Positions 1 through 9,920 of a stretch of DNA of 64,000 nt are shown here, one piece after another. The translations under genes and the position numbers were made by a program. Source of the stretch: Primula veris (taxonomy: Eukaryota; Streptophyta; Magnoliopsida; Ericales; Primulaceae); the NCBI GenBank assembly GCA_963682055.1, contig OY821741.1:11691697-11755696 (forward strand), given 5' to 3'. The first letter of the stretch is position 1; each line of letters begins with the position of its first letter. Below the pieces are notes generated by a model, which worked only from the letters and a program-made list of their open reading frames with translations, was not told the DNA's origin and did no database searches.

Positions 1-975
1 CAGTCACTCAAGAGTTAAAAATTTAACTGTATGAATTCATCGTACGTTTACGGATTCAATTACAATACATCTTTTATCCAAACGAATTTATAACATTGAA
101 AATATCTTCATTAAACACTACAGACCCGACCCTATCATCATTCACTCAAGAGTTAAAATTTTAAATGCACGGATTAATCGTAAACTTACGAATTCAATTA
201 CAATCGATCTTTTACCTAAACGAATTTAGAACATTGTAAATATCTTCATTAAACACTACGGGCCCGACCCCGTCATCATAGTTACTCTAATGTTAAAATT
301 TAAATTGTACGGATTAACGCTAGACTCGTATATTCAATTACAATCAATCTTTTACCCAAACAAATTTAAAACATTGTAAATATCTTCATTAAGCACGACG
401 GGGCGACCCAGTCACCAAAATCACTTAACAGTCATAAATTTAACTGTACGGATTAATGTTAAACGTAAGTATTTCTTTTCTTCTTTAAACGTACATATTC
501 AATTACAGACTTAAACGAATCTAGAGCATTGCAAATACTTTCATTCACCACGACGGGCCCGATTCCCGTCATCATAGTTACTCAATAGTTAAAAAATTAA
601 CTCCACAGATTAATGCAAACGTACAAATTCAATTACAGTCGATCTTTTACCAAAACGAATATAGAACATTGTAAATATTTTCATTAACCGCGACGGGTCT
701 GCCCCGTCATCATAGTCACTCAAGAGTTACAAATTCAAACGGATTCATCGTAAACGTACATATTTAATCACAGACGATATTTTACCTAAACAAATTCAAA
801 ACATTATATAGTAATTCATTAAACACGGATCCATCCCATCATCATAATTACTGGATAGTCAAAAATTTAACCATAGTGATTAATGTTTAACGTACTTATT
901 CAATTACAACCGATTTTTTACCAAACCAAATATAGAAAATGACAAATATCTTCCTTAACCACGATGATTTACTCA
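1..975. repeat. Degenerate ~140-bp satellite, unit 1
   Basis: About seven head-to-tail copies of a degenerate ~140-bp monomer. Recurring blocks are a 'TCACTCAAGAGTTAAAA'-like start (near 3, 143, 283, 421, 569, 716, 847), 'GGATTAAT' plus 'GTACG', 'TTCAATTACAATCGATCTTTT', and 'CATTGTAAATATCTTCATTAA'. Several monomers carry a short GC-rich inverted repeat (GACGGG...CCCGTC) in otherwise AT-rich DNA. The same array opens units 3, 4 and 5. No coding potential is seen. Confidence 0.85.
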
Positions 976-1010
976 AAAGAGAGAAGCAAACTTAACTTAA
1001 CCAAAGGTGT

Positions 1011-1118
1011 ATCTGTTGGGTTAAAAAAACATGGTTTAAATACAGCTTTGTGTCTCAAATATATTTTAAGACTAAATATAATACTCACAAGAGAGAAGAA
1101 ATAGAGCGCCAAATATAT

Positions 1119-1168
<50 letters not shown>

Positions 1169-1200
1169 AAATATAAATATTTTTTATCAGTGGCTTCTCT
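1011..1200 (+). promoter_or_regulatory. Putative J-gene promoter with (AT)n/(AAT)n tract, unit 1
   Basis: Stretch between the satellite and the leader, conserved in units 1, 3, 4 and 5. It holds an (AT)n run followed by AAT triplets (about 1111-1168), a TATAAATA-like motif near 1170-1177, and then a pyrimidine-rich segment beginning 'TCAGTGGCTTCTCTC'. The spacing suits a plant core promoter and transcription start, but this is inferred from position and motif only. The AT tract differs in length and composition between units. Confidence 0.4.
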
Positions 1201-1299
1201 CAACTAGACCAATCCTCTTCTAGCATTGGTAATTTCTATGAACTTTTATCATTTTTCTCATTTTCTTTTTAATCTTGTATTAAACCCATTTGAATTTTA

Positions 1300-3224
1300 T
1301 TGCTCTTTTATCTGAATTTTAAGTTGATTGATAAATTTTGCATGTTAGATCAGTTTTTTTTAATATTTTCGAGTAATGGGTTTATACTTTATAGTTTTTT
1401 CAGTTGTGGGTATACAGAATTATATATAGAATGTTATATAAAAGATACAATTTTTTATCTGGGTTTTACGTTGATTGATAAATTTTGCATGTTAGATCAG
1501 TTTTTTTTTTAATATTTTGGAGTAATGGGTTTATATTTTATAGTTATATCAGTTAATACAGAATTTACTATGATATGTATCTATATAGTATTTATGTTGA
1601 TACAGAATTATATATAGAATGTTAGATAAAAGATAAAACACATGATTAGATATGTTTTAAATGCCATTTGGTATAGATAAAAGGGTTTTTGGTTAAAGGT
1701 ATGCTTTTCTTATGTGGGTTCTTATGTCATCTAAAATTTGCTTTTTTGAGTGAGTTTTAACATAATTTGGTGTTATAATGGCTTTATTCGATAAGATTCC
1801 GTAGTTTGCGCGTGTGTGTGCGAGTTAGTTATTTTTCGGGTTTTTTTTTCCTGTTGCATGTCGGATTGTTCTTTCAATGCTGTTGGTAAATTCAAATAGA
1901 TAGAATCCAAAGATAGATTGATATAAATGGATTAAATAATTTGTTTTGGCTTGAACCTTTTCCCATTATTGCATAATTTTCGCTTCATTTGAACATAATT
2001 ATAGGCTTACGGCTAGGTTTAATGAAATCTCAACTTGATTTCGGGTATAATTTATTATTTATGTATCCCAGTTGTTCATGAAAAAGTTTCTGTAGATATT
2101 TTTTTGGATTTTGAATTGATGAAGTCTATTAGCCTATATGTGTGTATCCTTCTAAATTAGATATGATTTGTCGAAAACTTGTCTGCTAAATTATGAAAAA
2201 AATCCCTGGTATTGTAAAACGACAAATGTGATATAACGGGTTTGTTTATTTTGATTAGTGGCGGTGCCGTAAAACGACGAATTGTGTAATCATTTACATC
2301 ATTTGAATGGGTTGCAACCAAGTTCCCAGGGATTTCAACATTACTTTTGTCGGTTACTAGTTAATTGTCTGTCTAGGATAAATATGGAAATCAGCCAAAG
2401 ATTTTATATTTTTTTCTGTTTGAATTCTATTGGCTCGTGTTTGTGTCTTTCTAAACTAGGTTTGATTGTGTCGGAAATTTATCTGCTTTAGTATGAGAGA
2501 GTCCGAGTATCGGAAAACAACAATTCTGCTGTTATGTTTTTTTTTAATTTTGCTTGATTGATTGTCTTCACACTTTCTAATAATAATTACGAGTATGTTT
2601 GGGATGGATCTCGGTCCACTATTTTTTAGAGTGGCAACCCTTAAGAACCTTAAGAAATAAATGGGGAATTTTTATGGAGCCCACCCTCAAATTAAATAGA
2701 AGTAGAACACTGAAATATTATTGATACTGATTCTGTGCCCTTTATGGACCGGGTTCATACTAAATTTGTCTTATGATGACTTTAAGTTTCACATCACTCG
2801 AACATTGTTAGAACCAAGTTTGGAGAGAATCTTGCATTACTTTTGCGTGTCACTAGTTTACTGTCTCTCTGTGATAAACTTGAAATGTCTGGGCATTTTT
2901 TTTTTTTTTGTCTTTTTTAGTTTCTGAATTCGATTTGCTCATGCGTGTGCATCATTCTAAATAGGATTGATTTTGCGTGAGAAACTTATTTGCTAAAATT
3001 AGAGAACTCCTGTATGTAACCAACAAATTTTCTGTTGTGGTTATTTGTTAGTGGCATCACGCAAAAACACAAACAAAAACAAAATAGTTTTGTATCACGC
3101 GAAAGAATTTTTGTTTGAGGATTCAATTTTTCCTTTTGTGTGTTACAGTTAAGGCTTCATTGTTATGTCATTGGTACACTTAGAAAAGGCATACATCAGA
3201 GGTTGGTTGATGAAAAGGGATGAA
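1300..3224 (+). repeat. J-gene leader, unit 1, part 1: 147-bp tandem duplication and modules a-c
   Basis: Long non-coding leader upstream of the J gene. A 147-bp direct duplication (blocks containing 'TTTGCATGTTAGATCAG' at about 1338 and 1485) comes first. Then follow three diverged copies of a ~190-bp module at about 2030-2225, 2325-2520 and 2825-3020. The module signature, in order, is 'TTACTTTTG', 'TTAATTGTCT', 'TAGGATAAA', 'TTGGCTC.TGT', 'TTTCTAAACTAGGTTTGATT', 'GGAAACTT.TCTGCTAAA' and 'GGTATC'. Copia-1 cuts the leader right after module c. It may be a 5'UTR intron. No convincing open reading frame is present. Confidence 0.7.
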
Positions 3225-3229
3225 TTTTG
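3225..3229. repeat. Copia-1 target-site duplication, left (TTTTG)
   Basis: TTTTG directly precedes the 5' LTR and recurs at 7697-7701 after the 3' LTR. Units 2, 3 and 4 have the empty site with a single TTTTG in the same context, so this is a true 5-bp target duplication. Confidence 0.95.
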
Positions 3230-3426
3230 TGTTGAATAAATATTAAATGTTATTTTTTAATGGGTTCTTAAATTTAGAAGTTAATGAAAAAATAAAAAGG
3301 TCAAGAGTCTTGGTAGATGAAAGGCCAAGGGGTGAGAGTAATTAGTGGCTTGTGTCTATATAAAGGCCTTGTTAATTTCATAAAAACAGTGGCAAATAAA
3401 CTAGTCGAAAAGACTAAGAGTTATCA
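3230..3426 (+). repeat. Copia-1 5' LTR
   Basis: Begins TGTTGAATAA and ends GAGTTATCA (TG...CA). A TATA-like 'TCTATATAAAGG' lies near 3355 and could serve as the element promoter. It is 197 bp, short for the superfamily. Confidence 0.93.
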
Positions 3427-3429
3427 AAT

Positions 3430-3441
3430 TGGTACCAGAGC
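3430..3441 (+). promoter_or_regulatory. Copia-1 primer-binding site
   Basis: TGGTACCAGAGC, three bases after the 5' LTR. It matches the common plant copia site complementary to the 3' end of initiator-Met tRNA at 11 of 12 positions. Confidence 0.8.
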
Positions 3442-3443
3442 CA

Positions 3444-6400
3444 ATGGCAAATATGACGGGTCAAACGCCGCTACCACGACTAACGAAGGCGAACTGGAGC
3501 ATTCAAATGAAAGCTCTTCTCGGATCTCAAGATGCGTGGGAGGTGGTCGAAGAAGGTCTCGAAGAACCAACAAATACCACGGGATATACGGCGGCTCAAA
3601 ACAAGGCGTTGAAAGAGGCGCGATCAAAGGATAAGGCAGCACTATACATGTTGTTCCGAGCCATTGACGAGTCGGGCTTTGAGAAGATTGTCGGTGCAAC
3701 TACTTCAAAAAAAGCATGGGACATTTTAGAAAAAAGTGTTCAAAGGAGCCGACCGAGTCAAGCAAGTGCGTCTCCAAACTTTTCGTGGCGAGTTGGAGAG
3801 CATGAAGATGAAGGAGTCGGAAAGTGTCTATGACTACATCACTCGTGTACAAGTCGTGGTGAACCAACTCATTCGTAATGGCGAAGCGTTAACTGATGCG
3901 CGAGTTGTGGAGAAGATTTTGAGATCATTAACCGACAATTTTGAGAATATTGTATGCGCGATAGAAGAGTCAAAGGACCTTGCGACGCTCACAGTCGATG
4001 AGCTTGCCGGTTCTCTCGAGGCACACGAACAACGTAAGAAGAAAAAGGAGGAGACACTCAAGCAAGCACTTCAAACCAAGGCGTCAATTAAAGACAAAAA
4101 TGTACTCTATTCTCAAACTTTTCGAGGTAGAGGTCGTGGCCGTGGAAGTCGTGGAAATGGTCGCGGTGGTCAAGGCAGTAGTCATGAAGGGTACTATAAG
4201 GAGAAGGGACAGTCAAGCCAACCAAATTGGCGTGGAAGAGGACGCGGTCAAGGAAGAGGCGGCCGGTCAAACTATTCCAACATCGAGTGCTACAAGTGTT
4301 ACAAGTATGGTCACTACGCGAAGGATTGCAACTCCGACAAATGTTATAATTGTGGTAAAATGGGGCATTTTGCAAAAGAATGTCGAGCCGATAAAAAGGT
4401 GGAAGAAATAACCAACCTAGCCTTGGAAGACGAGGCGAATGAAGGCTTTCTCTTGATGGCTCAAAATGAAGTCAACATCAACAATGACACTCTGTGGTAC
4501 CTCGACTCAGGGGCAAGCAATCATATGTGCGGTCATGAGTACCTATTCAAAAAGATGCAAAAGATTGAAGATGGTCATGTGTCGTTTGGAGATGCATCAA
4601 AGGTGGAGGTCAAAGGCCGAGGTACGGTTTGTTACTTACAAAAGGATGGCTTAATAGGGTCAATCCAAGATGTTTATTACGTACCAGACCTCAAGACCAA
4701 TATTCTAAGTTTGGGGCAACTCACGGACAAAGGTTACTCGATACTTTTAAAAGACCGGGTACTACACTTGAAGGACAAACAAGGGCGTCTGGTTGCTCGA
4801 GTCGAGATGGGAAGAAATCGGATGTACAAACTGAAATTGAGAAGCGTGCGAGAAAAATGTTTGTGAGTCGACGTAGAAGACAAGGCGTCGCTGTGGCATC
4901 TCCGCTTTGGTCACCTACATCATGGTGGTCTAAAAAAGTTAGCAAAGAAGAACATGGTGCACGGCCTGCCGGACATGGACTATGAGGGCAAATTTTGTGA
5001 AGAATGTGTGCTTGGCAAGCAAGGTAGAACCTCGTTTCAAAAGAAGGCAGAATATCGAGCTAAACATACTCTCGAGTTGATTCATACCAACATATGTGGA
5101 CCAATCACCCCCGAATCTGTCAGCGGTAAAAGGTACTTCATCTCCTTCATCGATGATTTCTCACGAAAGACTTGGGTTTAGTTTTTGAAAGAAAAATCCG
5201 AGGCATTCGAGGTGTTCAAAAGGTTCAAAGTGATGGTGGAAAAGGCAATTGGCAGACACATCAAAGTCATACGGTCCGATAGAGGTGGCGAGTATACTTC
5301 GACGACTTTCATGGAGTATTGCGAGGAGCAAGGCATAAGGCGATTTCTAACCGCACCATACTCTCCGCAACAAAACAGTGTGGCCAAGAGGAAGAACCAG
5401 ACTATTCTCGACATGGTTCGATCAATGCTCAAGAGCAAGAAGATGCCGAAGGAATTCTGGGCAGAAGCCGTGCAATGTGCCATCTATGTACAAAATCGAT
5501 GTCCACATGTGAAGTTAGATGATCAAACACCACAAGAGGCATGGAGCGGACAAAAGCCGACAGTTTCTCATCTCAAAGTGTTCAGTAGTGTGGCTTATGC
5601 ACACGTACCGGATCAATGAAGAACGAAGCTCGAAGACAAAAGCAAAAGGTATATTTTTATTGGGTATGATGAGAAGACAAAAGGGTACAAGCTACTCGAC
5701 TCGATAAGCAAGAAGGTGATGGTGAGTCGTGATGTGCGAGTAAACGAAGCAAGCGAGTGGGACTGGAACAATTCGACAGCGGTTATCATCGAAGTTGGAG
5801 AATCATCAGTCATTGCACCAACAAGTATACCAACAAACTCTGAAACTACCGATAATGAAGATGAACCACGACAACCCGAAATGCGAAGTTTGCAAGATTT
5901 GTATGATTCGACAAATGAGGTACATGTTATATGTCTTTTGGCAGATGCTGAAAACATCAGCTTTGAAGAGGCGTTGCGAGACAAGAAGTGGCAAACTGCC
6001 ATGAACGAAGAGATTAAGGCGATTGACCGCAACAACACATGGGAGCTAGCAGAATTGCCGAAAGGAAGTCAGCCTATTGGTGTGAAGTGGGTATTCAAGA
6101 AAAAGATGAATGCTCAAGGCGAGATAGAACGGTACAAGGCGCGACTTGTTGCGAAGGGATACAAGCAAAAGGTAGGAATAGACTATGATGAGGTATTTTC
6201 TCCTGTTGCAAGAATAGAGACAATCCGATTACTCATTTCACAAGCTGCTCAATTCAAATGGCCGATATTTCAAATGGATGTCAAGTCGGCATTCTTGAAT
6301 GGTGTGCTCGAAGAAGATGTTTATATTGAACAACCACCCGGGTATATAAAAGTCGGAGAAGAGAAGAAGGTGTTAAAATTGAAGAAGGCGCTTTACGGGT

Positions 6401-7484
6401 TGAAGCAAGCACCGCGGGCATGGAATACACGTATCGATACATATTTCAAGGAGAACGGGTTCAAGCAATGTCCCTACGAGCATGCCCTTTATGCAAAGAA
6501 GAATGGAGGTAAGGTATTATTACTGCTCTTTATGTCGATGATCTCATTTTTATGGGTAACAATGATGAGATGATAGAAGAGCTTAAGGGCACAATGACAC
6601 GGGAATTTGAGATGACAGACTTGGGCTTGATGAAGTTTTCTCTTGGTTTGGAGGTTAGACAAGTAGAGACAGGTATTTTTGTATCATAGGAGAGATATGC
6701 AAAAGAGATTTTGAAGAAGTACAAGATGGGAAATTGCAACCCGGTATCAACTCCAATGGAACCAGGTGCAAAACTCTCGAAGTTTGATGGAGGAGAACGT
6801 GTCGATGTGAGTAGATACCAGAGTTTGGTAGGAAGCCTTCGCTATCTCAGATGCACAAGGCCGGAACTTTCATTAAGTGTCGGCATTGTAAGTCGGTTCA
6901 TGGAGGAGCCAGTTTATTCACATTGGAAGGCGTTGAAGCGAATCCTACGGTACATCCAAGGAACGGTGTCACTCGGGTTGTTCTACTCAAAAGCAGAAGA
7001 TTACAAGTTGGTTGGCTACTCCGACAGTGATTGGTGCGGAGACATAGACGATCGAAAAAGTACCTCGGGATATGTGTTCTTTATGGGAGATACTGCATGT
7101 ACTTGGCTTTCAAAGAAGCAACCGATCGTGACGCTCTCGACGTGTGAAAATGAATATATGGCAGCATCTTGGTGTGTATGTCATGCGATATGGCTTAGAA
7201 ATTTGTTGAGCAAGATGGAGCTAAAGCAACTAGGTGCAACCGTGATTCAAGTTGACAACAAATCAGCAATTGCGTTGGCAAAGAACCCAGTGAACCATGA
7301 AAGAAGCAAACACATCGACGTTCGTTTTCACTTTATCCGAGATCATGTGAAGGAAGGAAGTGTGGAATTGGTGCATGTGGCAAGTCAGGATCAAGCTGCG
7401 GATATTTTCACAAAACCGCTACCGAAAGTACTTCTCGACAAATACAAGAAGATGATTGGCATGACGGATGGTAGAAGCATTTAA
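3444..7484 (+). pseudogene. Copia-1 gag-pol polyprotein, disrupted
   Basis: Gag starts at 3444 with a UBN2-like region. It carries two zinc knuckles (C-X2-C-X4-H-X4-C) at about 4290-4385. Protease follows, with an Asp-Ser-Gly motif near 4505, then integrase (about 4890-5560), reverse transcriptase (about 6000-6660) and RNase H (about 6990-7430). Breaks: frameshift near 3740; in-frame stops at 4864 (TGA), 5179 (TAG) and 5617 (TGA); frameshift near 6510, just before the Tyr-Val-Asp-Asp box; stop at 6687 (TAG). In integrase, the first catalytic Asp position is Asn (codon 5089) and the catalytic Glu position is Lys (codon 5386). Frame is otherwise conserved from 3736 to about 6510. The element cannot be autonomous. 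Confidence 0.93.
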
Positions 7485-7501
7485 GTTTACGGGGGACTTT
7501 T

Positions 7502-7696
7502 GTTGAATAAACATTAAATGTTATTTTTTAATGGGTTCTTAAATTTAAAAGTTAGTGAAAAAATAAAAAGTCAAGAATCTTGGTAGATGAAAGGCCAAGG
7601 GGTGAGAGTAATTAGTGCCTTGTGTCTATATAAAGGCCTTGTTAATTTCATAAAAACAGTGGCAAATAAACGAGTCGAAAAGACTAAGAGTTATCA
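7502..7696 (+). repeat. Copia-1 3' LTR
   Basis: A 195-bp copy of the 5' LTR with a few substitutions and a 1-bp deletion. It is preceded by a G-rich stretch (ACGGGGGACTTT, about 7489-7500) as polypurine tract and followed by the TTTTG duplication at 7697-7701. Confidence 0.93.
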
Positions 7697-7701
7697 TTTT
7701 G

Positions 7702-8759
7702 CGCAGAAAGCTGTTACCTTGGATGCCTTCACTCATAAAATTTCCTAAGATTTAAACATAGTTATGACTGAATTCTGAGAACACCTTACTTTTGCATGTC
7801 ACTAGTTAATTGTCTATTTAGGAAAGAAATGAATAAGTTAAGCTAGATGTATAATTTTTGTTGCTGTTTGCATTCTATTTGCTCATCTGTGTATCTTTTT
7901 TAACTAGGTTAGTTGTTGTGTCGAAAACCTTTTCTTCTTAAGTTTGAGAGAGTCTGGGTATCCTTCAAATAACAAAAATGTTGTCCTGGTTTCATTAATT
8001 TTGTCGGTGGCTTCATTGATTTTATAACGAAAGAAAAAAAGAAACTAGAAAGGTAATGAATGCAATTAAAACGAGCTAGGGCAAAAGAAGTTTCTGATTA
8101 TTTAAAAAAAAATTGTGTGCGCATGTTATAGTTCATTATCCATTATTTAAAAATCTTTGATCTCGTATAATTTTGTGAAGGGAGAATTTTTGTCCGGGTT
8201 AATGCCATCATTTCATGTACATAGAATTTCACATAATTTGAACCTGGTTGCCTCTAAGTTCGAGGAGATTTCCACATTACTTTTGCATGTTAGTAGTTGA
8301 TTGATAGACACGGAAAAGTTAAGCTAGATATTTTATAGTTGTAGGTGTTGAATTCTTTTGGCATGTGTATATCTTTCTAAACTAAGTTTGATTTTGTTTT
8401 CGAAAACTTCTATGTTAAAGAATTAGCAAAACCCAGGTTTCATAAAACGTCGAAGATACTGTGGTGGTTTTATCAATGTGTCTTTAATGCTTCACTCCGT
8501 TTGCATAATGTTTAACATTATAATCTACATATACAACTATGTTCCGACAGTTTTCAACATTACTTTTGTCGGTTACTACTGAATTGTCCATTTAGGATAA
8601 ACTTATAAAAGGTTCAGCTAGAAATTATTATTTTTATCGGTGTTTGAATATACTGGCTCATGCACTTGTTTCGTTTTAACTAGGTACGATTTATTGCTGG
8701 AAACTTGTCTGCTAAAGTTTGCGAAATACCGGGTATCACCAGAAAAGGAAATTGCTGTT
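7702..8759 (+). repeat. J-gene leader, unit 1, part 2: modules d-f
   Basis: Continuation of the leader after the Copia-1 insertion. Three more diverged copies of the module lie at about 7785-7980, 8265-8455 and 8555-8750. The last copy runs directly into the J-gene start codon, and its final ~120 bp are open in the J-gene frame. Confidence 0.7.
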
Positions 8760-9728
8760 ATGGAGTGCAATAAAGACGAGGCTGTCAGGGCAAAAGAGAT
8801 TGCCCTCAGCAAGTTTGAAGCTAAAGATTATTTAGGTGCGAAGAGATTTGCATTGAAAGCCCAATCACTCTATCCGGATCTGGACAGTATACAACAGCTG
8901 ATTACAACCCTAGACGTATACATATCGTCCGAAACTCGAATAAGTGGTGAGAGTGACTGGTATAGGGTACTGGATGTGAGCCCTACAGCAGATGAGCGAG
9001 TGATAAGAAAACAGTATCGGAAATTAGCTCTGGTTCTACATCCGGACAAAAACAAATCATTAGGTGCTGATGGAGCTTTTAAGCTCATCTCAGAAGCATG
9101 TAGCTTTTTGTCAGACAAGGTTAAAAGAGAAGCTTTTGACCAATTGAGGAATGCAGAACTTGTTAAGCCGCAAGGTCCTTCAGCTGCGTGGAATGGGGTG
9201 AGTAGTTCGAGTAAAAGCGGAGCAATTCCGAAACCAGCACCCCCAAAAAGAAAACCGGCAACTAAAAAGAGTCGAACTTCCAAAGGTGCTACCCCTGCTG
9301 CTCAGCAAAACTACCCCATCGCCGCTACCTTTTGGTCTGTATGCCACACATGTAGATTACTACACGAGTACTTTCATGTTTATCTACACAAGAACGTACA
9401 GTGTCCCAATTGCAACTTACCCTATTTCGCGTATGAGTATCCACCCCCTTCAGGAATTCCTCAAATGCCCTCTCGGCCATATTATTTTCAGCAAAATCAA
9501 GCTGGCAACTCACCCTATTTCGCCTATGAGTATCCATCCCCTTCAGGAATTCCTCATATGCCCTCTCAGCCTGATTATTTTCAGCAAAATCAAGCTGGAT
9601 TTACAGCCGGGTATTCTTTCTCAATTCCTACATCGAGTGGTAGTCCACCTGGGTTACATTCTGGCGTTTTCGCTAAAGAAGTGTTCCAGAAGTATAAGAG
9701 AGAGAACGCGCGGAATGCTGTGGAATAG
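8760..9728 (+). CDS. J-domain protein (DNAJ/DUF3444 family), C-terminally truncated, unit 1
   Basis: A 322-residue single-exon protein. Residues 1-60 form the family's conserved N-terminal helical segment, opening MECNKDEAVRAKEIA. The J domain spans about 66-130, with the HPD motif at 94-96 that stimulates Hsp70 ATPase. A basic Pro/Lys linker covers about 157-176. A zinc-finger-like segment has Cys195, Cys198, Cys215 and Cys218. Two tandem 31-residue repeats follow (221-251, 252-282). The start at 8760 was chosen because it matches the family N-terminus; the frame is open for 40 codons further upstream, through leader repeat DNA. The usual C-terminal DUF3444 domain is missing, and the same TAG ends all copies in the array. 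The product would be a small Hsp70 co-chaperone, or the gene may be an open pseudogene. It differs from unit 3 at about 15 residues. Confidence 0.8.
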   Translation: MECNKDEAVRAKEIALSKFEAKDYLGAKRFALKAQSLYPDLDSIQQLITTLDVYISSETRISGESDWYRVLDVSPTADERVIRKQYRKLALVLHPDKNKSLGADGAFKLISEACSFLSDKVKREAFDQLRNAELVKPQGPSAAWNGVSSSSKSGAIPKPAPPKRKPATKKSRTSKGATPAAQQNYPIAATFWSVCHTCRLLHEYFHVYLHKNVQCPNCNLPYFAYEYPPPSGIPQMPSRPYYFQQNQAGNSPYFAYEYPSPSGIPHMPSQPDYFQQNQAGFTAGYSFSIPTSSGSPPGLHSGVFAKEVFQKYKRENARNAVE

Positions 9729-9920
9729 AAGGGGCTGATTTTAAACGAAAGATTTCGACTAATCAAAGTGAAGCTGGGTCCTCGGTGGATGCTAATACTG
9801 CGAAAAAACGAAAAGTTGTTGAAGATCTAACGTTTAAAAAGGAGCCAAGTGAAGCAGTGTTGAACCAAAGAAGAAGGCTAAGGTTAACAAGGCAGCGAAG
9901 AATTCGAAGATCTAAGGTTA
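9729..9920 (+). pseudogene. Readable remainder of the J gene after the shared stop, unit 1
   Basis: Beyond the TAG the same frame stays open for about 60 codons and encodes basic, nuclear-localisation-like clusters (KRKIS, KKRKVV), as in the linker of full-length DNAJ/DUF3444 proteins. A 1-base shift near 9855 separates this from a second readable lysine-rich stretch (about 9857-9913). The gene-derived sequence stops near 9908 at 'AAGAATTCGA', where it is joined to sub-repeat DNA. Confidence 0.65.

Larger units (their letters stand above)
3230..7696 (+). mobile_element. Copia-1: full-length, inactive Ty1/copia LTR retrotransposon
   Basis: A 4,467-bp element inserted in the leader of unit 1 and absent from units 2-4. 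It has TG...CA LTRs of 197 and 195 bp, a primer-binding site with one mismatch to the usual initiator-Met tRNA site directly downstream of the 5' LTR, one gag-pol region in copia order (gag, protease, integrase, reverse transcriptase, RNase H), a G-rich tract before the 3' LTR, and a perfect 5-bp target duplication. The LTRs differ at about 6-7 positions plus small indels (roughly 3-4%), so the insertion is not recent. The coding region is broken by several stops and frameshifts. Confidence 0.95.

Noticed and set aside
1..975. Regular ~140-bp repeats considered as a CRISPR array.
   Set aside because: Degenerate along the whole monomer, no short invariant repeat with unique spacers, and a plant nuclear context.
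1300..1512. 70-codon plus-strand frame in the leader.
   Set aside because: It spans the 147-bp tandem duplication in AT-rich DNA, is not kept in units 3 and 4, and has no motif.
8870..9283. Minus-strand 137-codon frame antisense to the J gene in every unit.
   Set aside because: It is the shadow of a conserved plus-strand coding frame with recognisable J-domain motifs.
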